64,000 bases of DNA, from positions 1,240,001-1,304,000 of the forward strand of contig NZ_QPER01000001.1 in assembly GCF_009455635.1 (NCBI RefSeq), given 5' to 3'. Under the pieces are notes generated by a model. The model had not been told where the DNA came from, ran no database searches, and saw only the letters and a list, made by a program, of their open reading frames with translations. The DNA is from Paraburkholderia agricolaris (GTDB lineage Bacteria > Pseudomonadota > Gammaproteobacteria > Burkholderiales > Burkholderiaceae). Positions 59,224 to 64,000 of the stretch are shown here, piece by piece (positions within the stretch are counted from its first letter, which is position 1; each line of letters starts with the position of its first letter). The position numbers and the translations under genes are program-made.

Positions 59224-62200
59224 TGTTGCACAAGATTCTTCGGGCGGCCGGCGCGTTGTTGAGCTTCGTCGTCGCAGCGATAGGTTGCTGGTACCTGGTG
59301 TTGTGGGTCAACTGGCCCACCTGGGGTGTGGGCGTGTTACTCGCCCTCATCGTGTTCGGCGTGTTCGCCGCGGTGTTCACGCGACGGCGCTGGGTGGCCT
59401 GGCGAATTCGTCGGCGGCTCGCCGTCGGTATGGTCACGAGCAGCGATCGCGAGGCCGTGCGTGCGCTCGATCGTGCGTGGCGTGCCGGCTTCAACCGATT
59501 GCGCCAGCTGCGTCAGCGGCGCGCCGGCGGCGCGTTGTACGCGCTGCCGTGGTTCCTGATGCTGGGCGCGACCGGCGCGGGCAAGTCCACGCTGCTCACC
59601 CGCACGCGGCTGGCGTCGACGTTGCGGCCCGTGAGGCAGGACGAGCCGGTTGCCGGGACCGCTGTACTGGACTGGTGGTATTTCGATCGCAGCGTGGTGA
59701 TCGATCCGGCCGGGCGTTTGATCGAGCGCGACAGCAGCAACGGCGGCAATGCGGAATGGACGCGCCTGCTGCATTGGCTTGGCCGCTCGCGTCGGCGCGA
59801 ACCGCTCAACGGCATCGTGCTCGCGCTCTCGGTTGCGGAACTGCGTAGCGCGACGGCGCAGTGGCTCGCCGAGACGGGCCGTCTCGCCCGTGCCCGGATC
59901 GACGCGCTGACGAGCCTCTACTGCGCGCGGATTCCCGTCTATATCGTGCTAACGCACGCCGAATGCATCGAAGGTTTTGCCGGGTGGACGAGCGGGCTAC
60001 CGCAGGCGCTGCGCGAGCAGCCGTTCGGCATGACGCTGACGGGCGGCGAAGGCACCGAGGCATTTGTCGACGGGGCATTTGCGCGGATTGTCACGCGCCT
60101 CGCCGACATCCGCGTCGAGCAGCGCATGCGAGAGGACAGCGCCGCCGTATTCTTGCTGCCCGAGCGCATCCAGGCATTGTCGACGGCGCTCAAAGCCTAT
60201 CTGCATCCGGCTTTCGATTTCAATCCGTATGGCGAGACGCCGCTGCTGAGCGGCGTTTTTTTCACCGCCGAGGTCAACGGCGAAAGCGGGGCGCCGCGCG
60301 GCTGGTTTTCGCGCGAACTGTTCGACGTTCTGCTGCCGGGCCGCCGCGATGCATTCGTACCAACCGGCCGCTTTGGCCACTGGCAGCGGCTCTTGCGGCA
60401 TGCGGCCGTGGCAGGCTGGCTTGGCGCGTGCATCCTGGTCGGCGGCGCAATGACCTGGGGCTTTCTGTACGATCGCGCGACGCTGCAGCATCTTGCCGGC
60501 GATCCGCCGCAGCGCATCACGTTTGCTGGCCCGTTCGCGGTGCGGCTCGGCGCGCTTTCGCGCTACGCGAAGACGCTGGCGACGGTGGGTCGTCGCGCGG
60601 ATGGCGCTGTACTCGACTGGCTGCCGTTTCACCGCCACGTGCGGCGTGTCGAGGCTGCGTTAGGTCAAACGTATTGCGAGGACTTCCGGCGCGAGGCGCT
60701 GAACACGGGCAGCGACCCGATGCTCGACAGCCGCATCCAGGCCGTCGCGCGCGGCGACAACGACACGCTGGTGGCCGCTTACGCGCAACATCTGGTGAGG
60801 CGCATCAATCTGCTCGACGCGGCGCTCGCGCGTCGGTCGCTCGACGGCCTGCCGCAGCTTGGCGCCGACATGGTGGCGATCGAGGCGGATGCGCAGCCGG
60901 GCGCGGCGCTCGACCCGCTGATGACGAGCCGCTTCGGCGCGCTCTACAACACTTATCTGCACTGGCAGCGCAAGCGCGGCGTCCTCGCCGACGAACGCGC
61001 GCACATGGTGAACCTGCTCGATACGCTCGCATTGCCGTCGCGGCGGGTCGGCTGGCTGCTCGCGTGGGCCGATCTGCAGGGCGATCTTGCACCGGTGACG
61101 CTCGCGCAGTTCTGGGGGATTCGCGACCGCAGCGACCTGCCGCGCATTTCGGCGGCCTATACGCCGGACGGGCATGCCGCGATTCGCCGCTTCATCGGCG
61201 AAATTCAGCGCACGAAGCAGTACGACGCGATATGGAAGAACGGCACGATGGGTCTCGACGGGCAGTATCGTCGCGCGCTGACCAATGCCTGGTACGCGTT
61301 CATGACGGCATTTGTGCAGGCGCCGACTCTGCTGCGCGGCGAAGACGACTGGCGCAGTTCGATGGCTGGCATGCTCGGCGCGCAAAATCCCTATCAGCAA
61401 CTGTTGCACGAGATTGCCCGCACGTTCACCGATCTGCCGCACGACGGCGATACGGTCACACTCGATGTGCCCTCCTGGGTCGATACCGCCAGGCGGCTCG
61501 ACAGACTGCAGCGGGCCGTCTATGACGGCAGCCGTTCGACCACGTCGAAAATGATCGATACGCTCCGGCTGTCGAACGACGTGAGCCGCGCGGCGGTGCA
61601 GCAGCCTGGCGGCCCGGTCCAGCAGATCTCGGCCATGCGCGACGACTTCGCGCTCGCCCAGCGGCTGGGGCAGTTTCGCGACGAGTTGTACGGCATCGGC
61701 AACGAGATCGCGAAGGGTGACGGCCACGCGTTCAAGCTCGCTGCAAACGCGTATGCATTCTCCGCGATAGCCGATCTCAAGACGACACCGCTGGTCGCCG
61801 CGGCCGGCACTTTCGAACAGTTGAGCGCACCGGGCGTGACGCGCGCGCCGGCGGATCTGCCAGTCTGGAATCTCGTGCGTGGCCCGCTCGACTTCACGAT
61901 GCAGTATGTGAGCCGGGTTGTCGCCAGCACGCTGCAGAAGAGCTGGGACGCCCAGGTGCTCGCGCCGTTGCAGGGCGTGTCCGATCCCATCCACACCATG
62001 CAGCTCGTGTATGCGGAAAAGGGGCTGGTGCCGGCCTTCATGGACGGCCCAGTGCAGGCGTTTGTCGAACGTCGCACGGACAGCTACGCGCCACGCGAGC
62101 TGTGGGGGCAGCGGGTGCCGCTCAACGGATTGTTCTATGCGTTCGTGAGCCGTGCGCAACGCGAGAAGAACAACCTCGCCGACACCGCGCAGCGCGACGC

Positions 62201-63206
62201 GGCGCAGGAAAAAGCCGACGACGAAGCGCGCGCGGCGCGCGGGCGCGAACGCGAGGACATTGGCCGGCAACTCCAGCAGCTGCAGGCGCAGATCGCCGCG
62301 TTGCGCGCGGTGTCCTCGGTGGTCACGCTCAGCGCGAGCCCGCCGGACGTAAACGCGGGTGCGCGTGCCGTGCCGCAGAAGACGTCGCTGTCGCTGCAAT
62401 GCACTGCGGGCAAGACAGTGCTCGAGAATCTGAACTTCCCCACGAGCGCGACGTTCGCATGGTCGTACGCGACCTGCGGCGAGACGGTGCTGACGATCGA
62501 ATTTCCCGACATGACGCTCACGCACCAGTGGAGTGGACCGATGGGATTCATCGAATTTTTGCGCACGTTTCGCGATGGCCGGCACACCTTCGGAGCCGAG
62601 GATTTTCCCGCCTCGCGCAAGGCGATGGCGGCGTCGAACCTGCAAACGGTGACACTCACGTTCACGCAGCAGGGCGAAGTGATTCTGTTGTCGAGCTTCG
62701 CAGAGGCAGACCGGCTGAGTTCGCAGAGCGACGCGCTACGGGCGCGTCAGGCCATGCTGGCTGCTGTGGACGAGCAGGCGACGCAACCATTGCCCGGCAT
62801 GCCTGCTCAGGCCGCATTCGACCTGTCGGTGCCAATGCGTATCGCGGACCCCTGGAACGAGGCCGCAGCGAACACGTCGCCGCTCACCACGGCGCCGGCG
62901 AGCGCTGCCGCGCCGGCGTTGGTGGCCCCGGCGGGCGTGGTTGGCAGCGGTGCGGCGCGTGCGCAGACGACGCATCAGTATGCCGTCCGGGTTGGACTCT
63001 TCGCGCAGCCGGCTCATGTCAACCAGGCACTGCGCGAGATGGATATCAGCTATGAGAATCGTCCGGTAACGCGCGCGAGCGGCACCGTCGATTACCTGGT
63101 GCTGGCGACCGGCTTCGCGGATCGCGCTGCGGCCCAACAGGCAGCGGACAAGATTGGCAAACAACTGAAAGTCTCGCCGCTGGTTGTGGCAGACAGCGGG
63201 GCGTAG
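59223..63206 (+). CDS. tssM: T6SS inner-membrane protein TssM (IcmF) with SPOR-like C-terminus
   Basis: 1327 aa. Two membrane helices near residues 10-50, an intact Walker A (FLMLGATGAGKSTLLTRT, about 115-122), a third helix near 395-415 (AGWLGACILVGGAMTWGFLY), then the long periplasmic region with the TssM-type helical and beta domains. After an Ala/Pro-rich linker, residues ~1251-1322 (HQYAVRVGLFAQPAHVNQAL, then DYLVLATGFADRAAAQQAAD and KIGKQLKVSPLVV) look like a SPOR domain, which binds peptidoglycan lacking stem peptides. SPOR on TssM is unusual; TssL here lacks any peptidoglycan-binding domain. It is the last gene of the operon. Confidence 0.93.
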   Translation: MLHKILRAAGALLSFVVAAIGCWYLVLWVNWPTWGVGVLLALIVFGVFAAVFTRRRWVAWRIRRRLAVGMVTSSDREAVRALDRAWRAGFNRLRQLRQRRAGGALYALPWFLMLGATGAGKSTLLTRTRLASTLRPVRQDEPVAGTAVLDWWYFDRSVVIDPAGRLIERDSSNGGNAEWTRLLHWLGRSRRREPLNGIVLALSVAELRSATAQWLAETGRLARARIDALTSLYCARIPVYIVLTHAECIEGFAGWTSGLPQALREQPFGMTLTGGEGTEAFVDGAFARIVTRLADIRVEQRMREDSAAVFLLPERIQALSTALKAYLHPAFDFNPYGETPLLSGVFFTAEVNGESGAPRGWFSRELFDVLLPGRRDAFVPTGRFGHWQRLLRHAAVAGWLGACILVGGAMTWGFLYDRATLQHLAGDPPQRITFAGPFAVRLGALSRYAKTLATVGRRADGAVLDWLPFHRHVRRVEAALGQTYCEDFRREALNTGSDPMLDSRIQAVARGDNDTLVAAYAQHLVRRINLLDAALARRSLDGLPQLGADMVAIEADAQPGAALDPLMTSRFGALYNTYLHWQRKRGVLADERAHMVNLLDTLALPSRRVGWLLAWADLQGDLAPVTLAQFWGIRDRSDLPRISAAYTPDGHAAIRRFIGEIQRTKQYDAIWKNGTMGLDGQYRRALTNAWYAFMTAFVQAPTLLRGEDDWRSSMAGMLGAQNPYQQLLHEIARTFTDLPHDGDTVTLDVPSWVDTARRLDRLQRAVYDGSRSTTSKMIDTLRLSNDVSRAAVQQPGGPVQQISAMRDDFALAQRLGQFRDELYGIGNEIAKGDGHAFKLAANAYAFSAIADLKTTPLVAAAGTFEQLSAPGVTRAPADLPVWNLVRGPLDFTMQYVSRVVASTLQKSWDAQVLAPLQGVSDPIHTMQLVYAEKGLVPAFMDGPVQAFVERRTDSYAPRELWGQRVPLNGLFYAFVSRAQREKNNLADTAQRDAAQEKADDEARAARGREREDIGRQLQQLQAQIAALRAVSSVVTLSASPPDVNAGARAVPQKTSLSLQCTAGKTVLENLNFPTSATFAWSYATCGETVLTIEFPDMTLTHQWSGPMGFIEFLRTFRDGRHTFGAEDFPASRKAMAASNLQTVTLTFTQQGEVILLSSFAEADRLSSQSDALRARQAMLAAVDEQATQPLPGMPAQAAFDLSVPMRIADPWNEAAANTSPLTTAPASAAAPALVAPAGVVGSGAARAQTTHQYAVRVGLFAQPAHVNQALREMDISYENRPVTRASGTVDYLVLATGFADRAAAQQAADKIGKQLKVSPLVVADSGA

Positions 63207-63246
63207 CGGTTGTTCTGTGGGCGGGAAGTTGAGACGAACCGCGAGG

Positions 63247-63263
63247 GCCGCGCGTTACGCGGC
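63247..63263. terminator. Possible hairpin between tssM and the converging gene
   Basis: GCCGCG-CGTTA-CGCGGC, a six-pair stem in the 80-base gap 63207-63286 between convergent genes, with no T-run. A bidirectional terminator role is plausible but weak. Confidence 0.35.
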
Positions 63264-63286
63264 AGCCCGTATCGCGGACTTGAAGG

Positions 63287-64000
63287 CTAAAGAAGGGTAG
63301 TGATATCGATCCATGCGATACCGCGTGTTGCGGGGCCGCCTGCTGGATGAAGCAGGGTGACGACCAGCCTGGTTCCATCAGGGGAAAATTTCGCATGTTG
63401 TGCGCCGAGCGCCGGATCGGTGATCTGAGTCACGGTGGCTTTCGGAATGCTGTACAGGTAGATCGCGTAACCCCCTTTACGATTGGACTCGAACACGATG
63501 CTTTGCCCGTCGGGAGACCACGCCGGTGCGCGGCCCTGATAGGCGGGGTCGAAGCGGGTGACCGACGCGCCGGCTTCCATCGGCGCGCTCGTATAGATCC
63601 CGTTCTGACAACTATTGAGAAAAATGTAGTTGTAGTCCTGGTTGTACGCAACATTCGATGCATTGGTGCTGACCCATCCCTCGACAATCGGTTGGCCGGC
63701 AAACGCGATCTGCGGAAGGTCATTCGGCCCGACCGTCGGCATGCCGCCGTACAAGGAAAGGGCGCCGGTTGCCGTAGTGCCGTCAATGTTCGTCGCCTGC
63801 AGGACGCCGGTCCTGTCGAAGCAGGTGTTGCACGGCAACGGCTTCGCACCCGGTCCGCTGTTCTCGCTGACCAGCTGCTTGCCGTCGATATCCCATTGCG
63901 GATAAAAGAAGCCGTCGGTCCCATCGATGCGACGCGCGCCGGAACCATCACCCCTGGCGATCCATGCCGTGGGCCGGCTGGTGTCGGTGGGCGCGCCGTT
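63287..64000 (-). CDS. WD40/PD40-like beta-propeller protein (partial, 5' end outside window)
   Basis: At least 237 residues; the frame is open to the right edge, so the start lies beyond it. Repeats of the TolB/PD40 type are visible: PAWSPDGQSIVFESNRKGGY followed by AIYLYSIPKATVTQITDP and AKFSPDGTRLVVTLLH, and upstream DGFFYPQWDIDGKQLVSEN. Such propellers are often periplasmic or secreted. A pair of Cys near PLPCNTCFDRTG is notable. It is convergent with tssM and shows no sign of belonging to the T6SS. Confidence 0.75.
   Translation of the reverse strand, partial: NGAPTDTSRPTAWIARGDGSGARRIDGTDGFFYPQWDIDGKQLVSENSGPGAKPLPCNTCFDRTGVLQATNIDGTTATGALSLYGGMPTVGPNDLPQIAFAGQPIVEGWVSTNASNVAYNQDYNYIFLNSCQNGIYTSAPMEAGASVTRFDPAYQGRAPAWSPDGQSIVFESNRKGGYAIYLYSIPKATVTQITDPALGAQHAKFSPDGTRLVVTLLHPAGGPATRGIAWIDITTLL

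Noticed and set aside
1..64000. Insertion sequences, integrases, tRNA genes, CRISPR arrays
   Set aside because: Looked for transposase or integrase motifs, short direct repeats and tRNA-like segments; none was found, so the vgrG module has no visible mobility gene.

Overview
The window is GC-rich, densely packed DNA of a Burkholderiaceae type, most likely Paraburkholderia or a close relative. This is inferred from base composition, protein style, and gene order like the Bordetella bsc type III secretion locus; no rRNA or other species marker is present. Nearly everything belongs to two protein-injection machines, a type III secretion system (T3SS) and a type VI secretion system (T6SS), and their regulators.

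Layout. 1-1446 (minus): the T3SS gatekeeper sctW, a separate tyeA-like gene and the start of a SycN-like chaperone, continuing off the left edge. 1652-6861: a partner-switching regulatory block (SpoIIE/PP2C phosphatase, two membrane proteins, a divergent RsbW-like kinase) like Bordetella BtrU/BtrW. 6844-13736: a CesT-like chaperone and three large related proteins, probably unrecognised T3SS substrates, in noticeably more A/T-rich DNA. 13951-21014: a T6SS spike module (vgrG, DUF2169-pentapeptide, pentapeptide, DUF3540, PAAR-like DUF4150). 21151-21615: an orphan unknown. 21681-38056 (minus): the T3SS core and translocon operon, in Bordetella-like order: small leader protein, filament-like protein, chaperone, SctE, SctB, chaperone, HrpB1-like, SctI-J-K-L-N-O-P-Q-R-S-T-U, small chaperone-like protein, SctC. 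38288-45806: a LuxR-type response regulator, two hybrid histidine kinases, two paralogous ECF sigma factors, a small exported protein and a lytic transglycosylase. 46071-63206: a complete T6SS core, tssA-B-C-hcp-E-F-G-H-J-K-L-M, with a SPOR-like tail on TssM. From 63287: part of a beta-propeller protein.

Working together. Reading the gaps shows one promoter pattern, GGAAC-N15/16-GTTACNNA (related to the HrpL 'hrp box'), before sctW, the T3SS core operon, all three large putative substrates, the 154-aa orphan and the 94-aa exported protein. A variant starting CGAAC, followed in both cases by a run of T, lies before vgrG and tssA, the two T6SS transcription units. With two ECF sigma genes here, the likely model is that phosphatase/kinase partner switching and the two-component proteins control the sigma factors, which switch on both secretion systems. 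Both sigma genes have a shared TGGAC-N4-GTCC palindrome upstream. SctV, SctD, the needle SctF and a STAS anti-anti-sigma factor are not in the window and may lie past the left edge.

No tRNA, rRNA, insertion sequence, CRISPR array or replication origin was seen. Functions come from motif and family recognition by eye; no database search was run.
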